From positions 12,834,001-12,898,000 of the forward strand of contig NC_088312.1 in the NCBI RefSeq assembly GCF_910592395.1: a DNA stretch of 64,000 bases. The letters are read 5' to 3'. Shown one piece after another: positions 1 through 10,448 of this stretch. Position 1 is the stretch's first letter; every line of letters begins with the position of its first letter. A program made the translations under genes and the position numbers. The notes beneath the pieces were generated by a model, which worked only from the letters and a program-made list of their open reading frames with translations, searched no databases and was not told where the DNA came from. This DNA is from Lineus longissimus (taxonomy: Eukaryota > Nemertea > Pilidiophora > Heteronemertea > Lineidae).

Positions 1-1860
1 AGTAGCAATGATGACAGCATCCCGCCCGTGTAGCCTACATACCAGATACATCTGCAATCAGAAAGTTTACATTTTGATTTGACAACCAAGGACCGCTAGC
101 TCGGTCTTAATTCCTTAACCCTCTAGTTTAATGCATTTTATTTTCTTAATTGGTTGGACCTGTGTGGCTGCCCGATGACATTTACAACAATGTAAGGACG
201 TTGTCATTAGTCTGCATCTCTGGATGTGGCATTTATCCTGCTGTACATTCTCTTTGGTGGTAATGCATTTGGACTTCCAGGCCTTTCACTCGGCACTTTT
301 GGCCGTGCCTATACCACGGTCTAGTTCCGATCAAAGAAAAATTATTTTATTCGTACGCGATTTGGTGAAACTTATATTGGTGAATACTTTTGCAGTTGTT
401 CTGGCAGGCAGAAGGGGTAACAGAGTATTATGCAATCACCCATCACCCTTTTTGCCAGATTAACAGCGAATACGACAAGGAAAATTAGTTATGCATGAGC
501 GAAAACGCGTACGAATAAAATAATGTTGTCTTTAATCGGACACACTGATAACGTGTGCAAGGGGAGGAGCATGCGATTGACCCTGGTATCAAGGATGCTG
601 GTGATGGCGGCCATACTTGATATCGGATCAGGCCCATGGTCACCTCCCCCGTCCCTCTCCTTCGCACTATAGAATATTCAAGCCCAAACTGTCTTCTGAA
701 TGGTTCAATTAGATATTGGATCTCGAGATTCGATACGCGAATTAAGTTTAAAGTATTTCGAACTTCGAATTTCGTATTCTTGTTTCGATTGATCCTTCTT
801 GGCTTTCGCAATAATGCGTTGCTGTGTTCATCTCTTCGATCAGCGACATCTGACGTCCTGAAGCTACTAACGCAATAATCCGGTGCAAGAAAAAAAGATA
901 ACATGACGTCTTCAAAATTTGTGCTCAAGGTATTCCTGATTTTGATGTAAAATATCTCGTAACACGGATTTTGCTAGAAGAGGCTCTGTTTCCCCTAAAT
1001 TTCTTGAATCATTGGTGACAATAGACTTTGATGACGCAGACTTGCATTGGTTTGATCAGTCGGAAACTTGAGGGCTCCAAATTTCGAGCAGAAGATTCAC
1101 CGGCAGATCAGGTATTGTGAGTTGAAGCCGTCAAACGCGAAATCTAGTATCATTCAACTTACTTCATTTCAGCAATCTGATTATCTAAGGTCTCATAATG
1201 TTCCTACCAGGAGCTCAAAGGAATCCTTTACTTACCCCTGATCAAGGCCAAAACCTTTTTCAAACTTTTGACACAGAATATGACGGAACATTTTTGACAA
1301 AAATAATTCACACTGCAAATGACGTCAATAGGTCGCGCTGCTGTGAGAATCGGCATTAACACAATGTTTCAGCACATTTGCATGACTGATAAATTGCACC
1401 ACTGAACCACTGCAGTTCGAATGTCTATAAACTTGTGTCACAACTTTAAACTCAGACAACGTTGGCCATAAGGCCGTAACACAGTATCATCTATGAAGCT
1501 GGCTACCACGCAATAGGGCCCGGGTTCAATCCTTGTGAGAACCCAGGGTCGACGTCGCGAAGTTGTAATAAATGTTTAAGCCATTTTTCAGTTAAATTGG
1601 CACAATCTACACTCTCATAACTTTTTAACAGATTTGATCTGCGAGGAACGCTTTCACATCCAAAATAGATCCAACCAAGCCTGACAAACCATGAAATTTA
1701 CGTTGCACGTTTTGTGTGATAAATTCAAGGGGGGGGATTAACCATTTGATTTCCACCGCGGGACTACTTTTTGATGTATGGTTCAAACCCACTGACAGCA
1801 ACGGATGTGTAAGCGTAGTGATCTGGAGACTTCAAACCCACCCAGTGCATGAGGGAATTC
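1..1860. other. Intergenic, no recognised gene
   Basis: No open frame here carries a domain I recognise; the longest, about 147 codons on the minus strand at 485-928, has no recognisable motif. A match to a Pol III B box (GGTTCAATCC) lies at 1523-1532, but no convincing A box or tRNA fold precedes it. Confidence 0.5.
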
Positions 1861-3438
1861 ACTCATCAAAGAAAGTTAAGGACCGCTTTTTATTTTTAAC
1901 ATATTTTTTACAGCACATATTGAGGACCAGAAAATGCCTAAATATGAATGTCCTGTATGACCTCCAAGACACAGTAATCAATTTCACATGTTGTTTGTTC
2001 CAGTTGTCGCATAACTTCTTTCTACACTTGTCACAACCTGAAAATGGGTGTTTTGGTGTGTCAACTTTTTCACAATTTTAGCCTAAATGTCTTGTCATCA
2101 ATGTCAGCATGGTCAGTAGCGAGTATGGCCTCCCCTGCTGCAATAACAGCCTGACACCGCTGTCTCATTGAGTTTATCAGACGATTAACATCCCCGACAT
2201 CAATTTCATCCCATGCAGCCTCCAAGGCCACACCAAGCTGCTGCAACCCATTTGGCTGCACCTCAAGCGCTACAATACTCCTTCCCATCATGTCCCAGAC
2301 ATGTTCTATCGGATTCAAGTCCGGGGATTTCGCTGGCCAGTCCACACGCTCAATTCCATGATCCGCCAGGTACTGTGTCACCACCCTCGCTGTGTGGGGA
2401 CGGGCGTTGTCGTCCATGAAAATGAAATTTTCCCCAGCGTTTTCTGCAAACTGAACCACAAAAGGTTCCACGATTTCATCTCTGTACCTCACACCTGTAA
2501 TTGCTCCCCCTGGGACCACAGAGAGGCGAGTGCGTTGACCGTAGCTGATTCCGCCCCACACCATGATGCTGCCTCCACCACAGCGGTCATGTTCAGCGAT
2601 GCAGGCATCTGCAAATCTCTCTCCCTGTTGTCTCCAGACTCTAACACGTCCATCATTGTGGTCCAGGCTGAATCTGCTCTCATCTAAGAACAGAACACGG
2701 CGCCATTGCTGGTGGGTCCATCCCACATGATCACGAGCCCAATTGAGACGGATTCTTCTGTGAGCAGGGGTTAATGGGATGCATTACAGTGGCCTCCTGG
2801 CATGGATGTCAGCTCTGTGAAGTCGGTTACGGATGGTTTGATTTGAAACAGTCACCCCAGTTGCAGCAGTGAATTGGTTATTGAGTCTGCGAGCACTACT
2901 GAAGCGGTTGCAACGACAAAGAGTCACTAAGTAGCGGACATCCCTCGCAGTTGTTACTGATGGGCGGCCAGTACGGGGTCTCTCTGAGTATCGCCCTGTC
3001 TCCCGGTGTCGTTGGTTAGCACGACTGATGACACTGTGAGACACACCCATCATCTCAGCTACTCGTCGCTGACTGAAGCCAGCTTCTAGCATCCCTATGG
3101 CTCGTGCAACCTCTACTTCACTCAAGTGGCATCTAGGCACTAGGCATCTCTCTTGTCAGAATGCTGCCTGAGCTTAGTGGGAAATGCAAGGAAAAGCACT
3201 TGCATGGACTTTTGTACCACTTTATGTGGTCAGCTGACACACCAAAACACCAATTTTCAGGTTGTGACAAGTTTAGAAAGAAGTTATGCAACAACTGGAA
3301 CAAACAATATGTGAAATTGATTACTGTGTCTTGGAGGTCATACAGGACATTCATATTTAGGCATTTTCTGGTCCTTAATATGTGATGTAAAAAAATATGT
3401 TAAATATAAAAAGTGGTCTTTAACTTTCTTTGATGAGT
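1861..3438 (-). mobile_element. Tc1-type DNA transposon with about 200-bp terminal inverted repeats
   Basis: A left arm (about 1861-2064) and a right arm (about 3235-3438) are near-perfect inverted copies. Both begin ACTCATCAAAGAAAGTTAA and both contain the word for a stretch reading CCTGTATGACCTCCAAGAC. Between them lies a minus-strand DD34E transposase frame. Tc1 elements normally duplicate TA; the bases at 1859-1860 and 3439-3440 do not form a clean TA pair, so the extreme ends may have mutated. Arms of about 200 bp are longer than those of classical Tc1. Confidence 0.9.
2070..3140 (-). pseudogene. Tc1-family transposase, one in-frame stop
   Basis: This would encode a cut-and-paste transposase acting on the flanking inverted repeats. 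It is a continuous 357-codon frame broken only by a TAA at 2784-2786. The first 118 residues hold a helix-turn-helix region (RRVAEMMGVSHSVI) and a GRP motif (RTGRPSV). The rest holds the catalytic core: FLDES, then MDDNARPH, then PDLNPIEHVWD. Exactly 34 residues separate the second Asp from the Glu, which is the DD34E signature of Tc1. The reading frame continues in register across the stop (RRPL, stop, CIPLTPAHRR), so the damage is a point change and not a frameshift. The copy is recent but not active as read. Confidence 0.92.
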
Positions 3439-3874
3439 ATATAAGTCCTATACACCTTTCCAGAAATGGGGCGCTGATTGTCCGAAATAGTGATGTTATA
3501 AGGGGAAACTAGGCCTTATGGTTGAGGGACAAAGGAGATAGTCATGGTTGACCAACACACTTGAATGCCTTAAAGGCCATATATCTAGGTTTTTTGCCAT
3601 TTTCTGCTGTAAGACGATTTCAAAAGTGTACCTAACACTTTATACAATACAGAAAACCAAATGCAATTAGCTCCATCCATTTTGAAGATATAGCCAATTA
3701 TGTGTTTGACAACTTGATTACCTAATCAGGCTAGCAACTGGCTTGTTAGAGCCAGGCGGCGGGTTCAGCAAAAGTTGTGATGTAGATCAGGTTATCTGTA
3801 CATGTCATGCAATCATAAAAGCAGGAGGGCCTTAATTAATTATGCACACCTGGAAGTAATGTGTTTCATTCACT

Positions 3875-4180
3875 ATGGTGTATTGTGTGGCTCCGAATTG
3901 TGTCAAGGCTAGCACAAAGAACAATCGAATGACGGATGGGACCCATTTTCATGAATTTCCAAAGCCAGTTGAACGAGAGAGGAGGAAGCTGTGGATTCGG
4001 AAGTGCAAACGTTTGGAGTGTTGGAGGCCTGGGCCTTCGGCCAAACTTTGCAGTGATCACTTTATCGATACGGATTATCACATGAAGCCGGATATCTGCA
4101 TCCAACTGAATATCAAATGCCACTTGTTAAAAACAGCTGTTCCAACCATGTCAATTGCATTTAATGCCCGAGGCTGCTGA
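3875..4180 (+). CDS. THAP zinc-finger domain protein, transposon-encoded
   Basis: This 101-residue frame is almost entirely a THAP domain, a sequence-specific C2CH zinc-binding DNA-binding fold. Visible landmarks are C4 and C9 (MVYCVAPNC), FHEFP at about 25-29, W40, and C59-x2-H62 followed by F63 (CSDHF). An AVPTM box closes the domain near residues 89-93. The spacing fits C-x4-C-x49-C-x2-H. It lies inside the TTAA-flanked element and reads inward from the left terminus, the expected place for a Kolobok transposase N-terminus. The frame stops just after the domain. The catalytic part may be spliced, lost or frameshifted; I could not find it. Confidence 0.85.
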   Translation: MVYCVAPNCVKASTKNNRMTDGTHFHEFPKPVERERRKLWIRKCKRLECWRPGPSAKLCSDHFIDTDYHMKPDICIQLNIKCHLLKTAVPTMSIAFNARGC

Positions 4181-4574
4181 GGTCGGTTGTTATACATAAT
4201 GTGTAGGCCCTATTGGGGCCTGTGATACCGCATAGTGTCTTCTTGTGTTCCAGCCATAGCAAGGTGACAGCGACACAGGTCAGTGTCAGTGACAGCCACT
4301 GTCAATGACAGATTATTGTCATCTGACATCTAGGCCTATCTAACGTTGCACGGCATTATATCGTCACGTCAAGATTATTGTGCATAATACCATCACTTTT
4401 CAATAGTAGTTCAGCATCATGACATAACTGGCGATACAACACAGACGAGGCGAAACAATATTGTGCAACATTAGTCTGTTCAAAAATCATACATGTTATG
4501 CATCTGCAACCGTCTATCAATGTCTTCTTTGCTATATCGGCAGGTCTGCCATGCAAATTGATTAACTACAAATT

Positions 4575-4727
4575 CTAATCACTTTCGTCCGAATGATCAC
4601 TCTCATTATGATCTAGTGATATTAATGGCTCGAACATGTACGGCTCAACGTTTAAATATCCTTCTGTATCGACCAAAACATCCTCAAATTCACTGCTCTC
4701 ACTCTCTGAACTGTATGCGGAAGCCAT
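4575..4727 (-). CDS. Short acidic ORF with a PYMFEP motif inside the TTAA element
   Basis: A 50-residue frame reads inward from the right terminus of the element. It begins MASAYSSESESSEFED, has an EPYMFEPLISLD segment in the middle and ends in a Ser/Asp/Glu tail (HNESDHSDESD). It is too short for the ORF cutoff used elsewhere. From memory, acidic leaders with a PYxFEP motif precede the zinc-coordinating, P2X7 ballast-like domain in many invertebrate proteins. Downstream on the same strand (4356-4556) a 66-codon frame contains GCRCIT followed by VLYRQ, which loosely resembles that domain. The open frame and motif are visible; the family link is inference. Confidence 0.4.
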   Translation of the reverse strand: MASAYSSESESSEFEDVLVDTEGYLNVEPYMFEPLISLDHNESDHSDESD

Positions 4728-5760
4728 CTTGCTTTGTTCTGACTGGCCTGATCTACGTCATCAAAAAATCCCTAGCGGCCACATGTGGAACTAATCTAAA
4801 GTTGTGTGTGGTGGGAAATTCAAATAGTTTAAAATTGAAAATTGAAATAACTAAATAATGACTTTATTATTAGAATTTTTTTAATGTCTGGGATCTTGTT
4901 TTTTTAACCCTCAACATATTTCATGAGTATCAAGCATGTTTTCAAACCTTGATATATGGCCTTTAAATGACGGACAAGGGGGAAAAAGTTAATTCAAATG
5001 CAAGCCACCAATTTCGGAAAGCATGTATAGACCATACTAAATTCGTATATAATTTAAGAAAATTAAATTGTTTAACACACCCAGTGTATAAGAAGGGCAT
5101 TCAACATTTTTAAAGGAACTCTTCCTCAACCTCAACCTCGATCGGACCTTTTATTACAGGTGCGTGACTATGGCCAGGACTGTAATATTGAATGAATGGG
5201 CGGGGCTTTAAAGGAAACTGAAATTCATGGCTAATCATCGTCCTCGAGAAATAAACAAGCGAGGTTCCTTGCATGTGGTGTCTATGTCGGGCAAACAAAA
5301 CACCCCGCCAAGAGAGAACTTGAGTAGCTTGCGTGGACTCTACTGCTGGGCAAAGTCGGAGTCAATAGGCAAATCAACCCAATCTACGCCTAACCGTATT
5401 AGCACGTAAAACGCTCATACCGCCTTTGAGGAGAATGCTCACTGGAGAATACAAACACCTCCAAGTGGAAAGCGAACGCCAAAGAAGAAGAAGAAATCTG
5501 TGAAGTTAATCTCGTGAAAGTGGGTAGTTATTTCAAAGTTGGATCGGCGAACAAAAAGAAACGCGTAGCTAGAGATCAAGGTCGCCGTTCATGGTATCAT
5601 ACTGGAGGTTGAGCTATCCGACGCAATACAAGACGACCGACCACAAGAAAATCCAGGACAGTCGAATTGTTCCGCCAAGCTAAAGATGAGTATGCGAATT
5701 AGCTCAGCAAAAGACCAAGATGGAGTAAATAATGCGGCTCCCCTTATAGTCTGGCGAAAC

Positions 5761-6287
5761 ACTGGATCCACTCACCAATAAGACCCCAAGCCCGACAATA
5801 CTCGATTTCTCCCACCGCCTCCTCGATGGGTAGAGTCTAAACAGCCGAACACAATAGATACCTTTCGCAGCCATAAAAGGGCTGGGATATCTATTCAAGA
5901 AACTTACAACGTAATCGTCATGAATAGTCACGACTGTACAGCGGAACTTTTCATGCGACAATTAAAAACAAATTGGAAGAAACGAAGACAAGATATCCCA
6001 CCCCTTTTATGTCTGCGAAAGGCCTACTATTATGCCCGGTTGTTCAGGCTCTACCGATGTGCAAGGGATAGTAGTCCTAGGGCTGATAGTCCGTGTAACA
6101 ATAGCCCGCATTGCTAAATGTTTTGGTTAGGGTTAGCGGTACAATAGATCATGCTGCTTATTTGGTCAAATACAATGCTACCGGACTATGACTCCAGGGG
6201 GACTATATCCGCTGTCACACCGGTCGAGGCGGGAGTAGAAATCGGGTATTGTCGGGCTTGGGATCTTATTGGTGAATGGATCCAGTA
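5761..6287. repeat. Foldback element, ACTGGATCC termini
   Basis: The left arm begins ACTGGATCCACTCACC and the right arm ends GGTGAATGGATCCAGT. Both arms contain CCAAGCCCGACAATAC or its inverse. A second inner inverted pair (GATACCTTTCGCAG against CTGCGAAAGGCC) lies near the centre. No coding content is recognised. Confidence 0.75.
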
Positions 6288-6371
6288 GCTTAAAAAAGGA
6301 TTTTTTACGCGCTCGAAATGTTTTGCCTGCCAAACAAATTTTAGTACACCGATGTACATGTATGCTGGTAC

Positions 6372-6674
6372 CTACTTCAAGAATAACTCCATGTGTATAG
6401 CTGGCATAAAGCGCCATAGATGGTACCAAGCGAATGAGAAAAGCATTGTAGTGTCTGCTACAGCTATTCCAGTCATAAAGACAGAAGATGAGAGTTTCCT
6501 ATTGTGTTCTTGTGTGGTCACCAATTGAGATATAATATTTCCTGGTATACCAAAGGTGACGGGAATTAAGGGCAGAAAAGTACACACAAAAAGTACCATC
6601 TCAAGGACACTGTGGTCCTCTTCCGCCATGCCCGTGGCAAAGCTGCGTGTAGAACCTCGCGTCGTTTCCATCAT
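6372..6674 (-). CDS. Class A GPCR N-terminal exon or fragment (TM1-TM2)
   Basis: This 100-codon frame has an in-frame TAA directly before its ATG, so the start is well placed. A short extracellular tail is followed by TM1 (about residues 24-48, ending FGIPGNIISQL, with the conserved GN) and TM2 (about 60-83, containing GIAVADTTMLF, with the LxxAD Asp). A donor-like AA|GTAGGT sits at the end of the frame, so it may be exon 1 of a multi-exon rhodopsin-type receptor. I found no exon with a DRY motif or TM3-TM7 on the minus strand between 1 and 6371. It therefore continues beyond the window across repeat-filled DNA, or is a truncated gene. The ligand is unknown. Confidence 0.6.
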   Translation of the reverse strand: MMETTRGSTRSFATGMAEEDHSVLEMVLFVCTFLPLIPVTFGIPGNIISQLVTTQEHNRKLSSSVFMTGIAVADTTMLFSFAWYHLWRFMPAIHMELFLK

Positions 6675-7040
6675 TTAAGATTTGCCTGGGTCAATCATGA
6701 GTTTAAACCAGTTAGTGTGTTGAAAGTCGTGGCGGTTCTCTCGAGAGGCAACGCATGAACCAGAACCTCCAGAATATGACGAACAAGTTGATTGGTCACT
6801 CATTTTCAATGATAAATTTGGTTCAGACAATCGTGTGTGATCTGAATAGTAATCCAAAGATGGAAAAAAGAGAGATTTAGCTACGTATCGCCCAGATACG
6901 TTTAAACAATTTAATGGGCGTTTGCCATTATCGTTTCCGATAACAATATTTATGAGGTATTTAGCGCGGCTGTACATCCTCTCACATTTCTAAATAACAT
7001 GCTCGCCTGCATTAGATAATGCTCATCAGGGCTATTATGT

Positions 7041-7460
7041 AAAGTCACGGACGTAGTGCACCCCCCCCCCCCCCCCTCCCGGCTTTATGTCAGGGGAGAA
7101 ACCCCGATGAATTCCCCTTCGATAGCTTCCCCTTTGACGGAACCCACTCATAATTCCTTCTGTGACGTTTTTTTTTGTTTTGGTAGTACTTGTCTGGGGA
7201 GCGAGTGAAATCAGCTGTTGTTATTCGGGGGTACACCCCTGCACCCCCCCCCCCTTGGGCCTTGTGGCCAGGCATATAGTTCACCATTCCTTTCCTCCTG
7301 TTTTTAAAACAAGTTCATAGTTCACCCATACTCCCGTGCAGTAACAGTATAGTGTGATGAGGGGTCCTAAATCAAAATGTTGGAATATTGTGTCCGCTTC
7401 GAAGAATGGGATATGCCCCGACATAAGGAAGGGGGAGGGGTGCACTAAGTGACTGGCCTT
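7041..7460. repeat. MITE-like element with AGTCAC..GTGCACCCC termini
   Basis: The left end (AGTCACGGACGTAGTGCACCCC region) is mirrored by GGGGTGCACTAAGTGACT on the right. Long C/G homopolymers and GGGGA/CCCC-rich segments lie inside. A related left end occurs at about 36090-36110. Confidence 0.6.
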
Positions 7461-9374
7461 TCTCTACGGGGTTAAGCAAAGTGTTGGGGTCAGTTTGAAA
7501 TCAAGTATAAGAGTTGGATAGAGGGTAAGAATAGGGGTAGCCCTTGATCTGGATAGCAACATTTTGCCCTCTTTATACGGCTGCATGGTCAATACATACA
7601 AGTTGGGCTGATAATTAATGACACAGACAGGGAACATGAGAGTTGGTTGTAGTGGCAGGGAGAGGGGTTGGCCTTCCGCTATATACACAGTCCTGCGAAA
7701 CACACCCACCAAAAGCATTCAACCTCTTCGGGGGGGGGGGGAGGGTCGTGACCATTATTCGTCTTCGAGGCGTGCCAGGGCGGAAGTGGAAATAGTCTTT
7801 GAAAGTACATGTATCATGTTAGTAAAAATTTAATTACTTTTTCGCCGATTTGTTTACAAAAGTGACACGTCAAATGCAATTCCAAGTGCATTGTTGATAG
7901 CCCAAAAAGGCTACACTCTCTTGGTCACATGCTGCCTATACTTTTTTATTGATTTTGGGTGATTTGGAGACCAAATTGTGAAGGAACTCGTTCTGGCAAC
8001 AGTTAAGCGAGCTCGTGTTTATGTTTATGTCACGTGACCTCGACAAGTCGGCTTTTGTGCAAACATTTGTATAACTTACGTTTTTCCTATAAAGATACCC
8101 CCAAAAAATTTCTAACTTACAAGGACATGTGTCCGGGGAAGAGCCCCCTGATCCCCCTAAAATTAGAATAGAAAGAAAATTGAAAATTCAGCTTGTAAGA
8201 AAACAAATTATAGAGCGAAGTCAGCGCCATTTTGAAAACAAAAAGCTTTCCAGGCATGTCATTGAAATTGAAATACATTCCCTCACATGTGTATCCTATT
8301 AAAGCACCCCTGCCTAAAGGGGTGTATAATGATATTTTTAGTATCTAGTAGCCGAGCGTTATATCAGAAGTGCCTTACCACAACATTTAGAGGGTTCATT
8401 GGTTCGTGTACAAAATGTCAACGTATTCACCAGTAAACTTTTCCTTTCTTAATGTCCCTGTCAACAAAAGTAACTGTCCGTTTTGTGTTCTACTATAGCT
8501 ACTGATTAACACTCCGAACAGTCAGAGCGTTCTCTTCTGATTTTTCCATTGTGATTTACATGTACTTTTTGCCTGGTGTCCTCCAGTGTTCCCCCCACAC
8601 TTCACAAACTTCAATATTACAATTAATCTCATTATTACCATGGGTTTTTTAGGGGAAATTTGACGTAAAATGTTGACTCTACGGTAGAAAATTCGGCGGT
8701 TAATTCAGAAAATTATACCTACACAGGGGGTCCTTTGTTGTTATACAGTATATCAAGGACCAGCGCGGCCAAAATTAGGATAAAAGCGTTTTCCATTAAA
8801 TAATGATATCCTATGACCAAGGCCTTTTAGAATAGACTGTTTCTTACCAATGCAATCAGTGAAAAATATCGAGGATAACTTTGTTAACTCCTGGCGATTT
8901 CATTTCAAGTCCTTGGTTCATTAGTAGCGAATAATTTTAACCCAAAGAAATGCGTAGTGTCAACTTAGTGTAGATTGACTGGGGAGGAGAGCGTTATGAT
9001 GTGTCATGGTCGCAGCTAAAGAGGACACGATGTACTCTTCCTCTGTACCCGGCCACTTGGCGATGCGGAAGACGGGGTCACTTGATCAGTAACACCCAAG
9101 AATGAATGATGAAGAAGAACGTCAGATAAAAACGCAAGTACCGTTCCCTTCTGAAAAACCAATAAGATACCGGAGCGAAACCTCGACCGCCGATGTGAAT
9201 TTCCCCTGTGGAAAATTCTAGAAGAGGTTTGTAGGAAATACCTGTTAAAAGCACACTTGAGCGACTTGCATAGAGCTGAAAAGTGATTAGTGTGTTTAGA
9301 GACTCCTATCAGGACTATCATATTGACATTAGTTCCTGCCAAACGAATGGTTAGTTGATGAAGATCTAAATTGA
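7461..9374. other. Intergenic and GPCR 3' region, no gene seen
   Basis: No coding motif is recognised. There is a G10-11 run at about 7732-7742. The part nearest 9374 is probably the 3' UTR of the minus-strand receptor. Confidence 0.4.
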
Positions 9375-10448
9375 TTACTTGGTTTTGTTAATACGTTTAG
9401 AACAACCAAAAATTCTGAACAAAACTTTTCGAAACTCTTTACCGACCAACATGTATATAAGAAAGTTTACAGATGAATTTATTCTCAATAAAGTCTCGGT
9501 GATAGGATTGAGGAGGCTAGACCCCTGAGGATTCACGACGATTGCGTTCGAAGAATCAAATACTTCTAAAAGTCTGAGGGCGTATGAGAGAAAATTTGGA
9601 AACTGGCAGATGATAAATACACTAATTACCACCACGATCATCGTGCTCACATTGTCGTCCTTCTGCTGTTTTTTTGATGAAGACAGCATCATGTTTCGGT
9701 TAATCCTGGCTTGGTTCAAACCCCAGAGTAACCTGACATTCAGTGATATAAGAAGAAGAAGTGGGAACAAAAACTGGCATCCGCCATAGAGGACTGTCTC
9801 GTACAGGTAGATGTAGACTGGATACTGATGGAACTCCCTGTAGACGACCGTCAACATCGCGTGCTCGTTGTCTAGTTCTGCATCGTACACGTAGCCTGCC
9901 GTCTTCTCGAAGAATCTCGGCAACGAGAACAACGTAAGCGAGATTACTAAGATGGCGATCACGCGCCGTGCGCGCCCTCTGGTGCAGATGTTTACCGATT
10001 TTAGTGGATAACACACGGCGATATAGCGGTCTATTGTTATGACGACTACAAGCCAGACGGTCAGGGAGTGAGACAGGAAAGCCATGCCGTTGATAAATGG
10101 GATCGCATACGGCATCACTTCCCTGTATTCCCTGAACAATCCATTATATCTGTTGATTGTCCCGAGTGTGTAAAGCAATATACCGTTGACAAGGAAGAAT
10201 GTATCGGCCACCGCGAGGCAGACCAAAAGAAAATTGACGCTATTTGAACTCTGCGTAGCGAGTACTACGATTGACAATACGTTTCCAGTCGTTCCTAAAC
10301 CCATTAGAAAGAACCCTACCACGCCGTGTAGAATGTATCTCGTGTACAGAGTCCCAGGTTCGAAGTAGATAACCTGTTGTACGGTAATGTGACCAATGAC
10401 GAGATTTGCCGGCGACGAAAATATAAACATGCTCGCCGTGAAACTCAT
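9375..10448 (-). CDS. FMRFamide-receptor-like class A GPCR, single exon
   Basis: This is a 357-residue seven-transmembrane receptor, expected at the plasma membrane and coupled to heterotrimeric G proteins. TM1 (38-64) carries TGNVL; TM2 carries LAVAD with D82. DRY is at 140-142 in ITIDRYIAVCYPLK. A CTRGRARR intracellular loop 2 and LPRFFE after TM4 follow; this pairing is characteristic of the FMRFamide receptor group. TM6 has CQFPNFLSY, and TM7 has NSSVNFLIY at 324-332, where NFLIY replaces NPxxY. Residue 116, expected to be the TM3 disulfide cysteine, is Ile, and extracellular loop 2 has no Cys; FMRFamide receptors in general appear to lack this bridge. The ATG at 10448 is the first in frame and gives a normal family length. 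FMRFamide or a related RF-amide is the likely ligand but is not proven. Confidence 0.88.
   Translation of the reverse strand: MSFTASMFIFSSPANLVIGHITVQQVIYFEPGTLYTRYILHGVVGFFLMGLGTTGNVLSIVVLATQSSNSVNFLLVCLAVADTFFLVNGILLYTLGTINRYNGLFREYREVMPYAIPFINGMAFLSHSLTVWLVVVITIDRYIAVCYPLKSVNICTRGRARRVIAILVISLTLFSLPRFFEKTAGYVYDAELDNEHAMLTVVYREFHQYPVYIYLYETVLYGGCQFLFPLLLLISLNVRLLWGLNQARINRNMMLSSSKKQQKDDNVSTMIVVVISVFIICQFPNFLSYALRLLEVFDSSNAIVVNPQGSSLLNPITETLLRINSSVNFLIYMLVGKEFRKVLFRIFGCSKRINKTK

Larger units (their letters stand above)
3574..4962. mobile_element. Kolobok-like element with TTAA duplication and THAP gene
   Basis: The termini are AGGCCATATATCTAGG on the left and the inverse of AGGCCATATATCAAGG on the right, each flanked by TTAA (3570-3573 and 4963-4966). 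The uninterrupted host repeat at 62667-62855 carries a single TTAA at the same point, so it serves as an empty site. TTAA duplications plus an N-terminal THAP finger are known features of the Kolobok superfamily; piggyBac also uses TTAA but lacks THAP. The first 220 bp and the word ending AAAAGCAGGAG recur in the related element at 23511-24431. A full catalytic domain is not visible, so this copy is probably decayed or non-autonomous. Confidence 0.8.
3448..5030. repeat. CTATACAC-type MITE, split by a TTAA-flanked insertion
   Basis: The two halves, 3448-3573 and 4967-5030, together match the uninterrupted repeat at 62667-62855. The repeat begins CTATACACCTTTCCAGAA and ends GGAAAGCATGTATAG, which are imperfect inverted termini. 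A third, truncated copy in reverse orientation lies at 59982-60076. Confidence 0.85.

Noticed and set aside
485-928. 147-codon minus ORF
   Set aside because: No recognisable domain or signal; length is compatible with chance in this composition.
1523-1532. B-box match suggesting a SINE or tRNA
   Set aside because: No matching A box at the right distance, no tail and no duplication.
3448-3573. Host gene fragment interrupted by the TTAA element
   Set aside because: Multiple copies with inverted ends in the window show it is itself a MITE.
9700-10014. 104-codon minus ORF within the GPCR
   Set aside because: Out-of-frame shadow of the receptor coding sequence.
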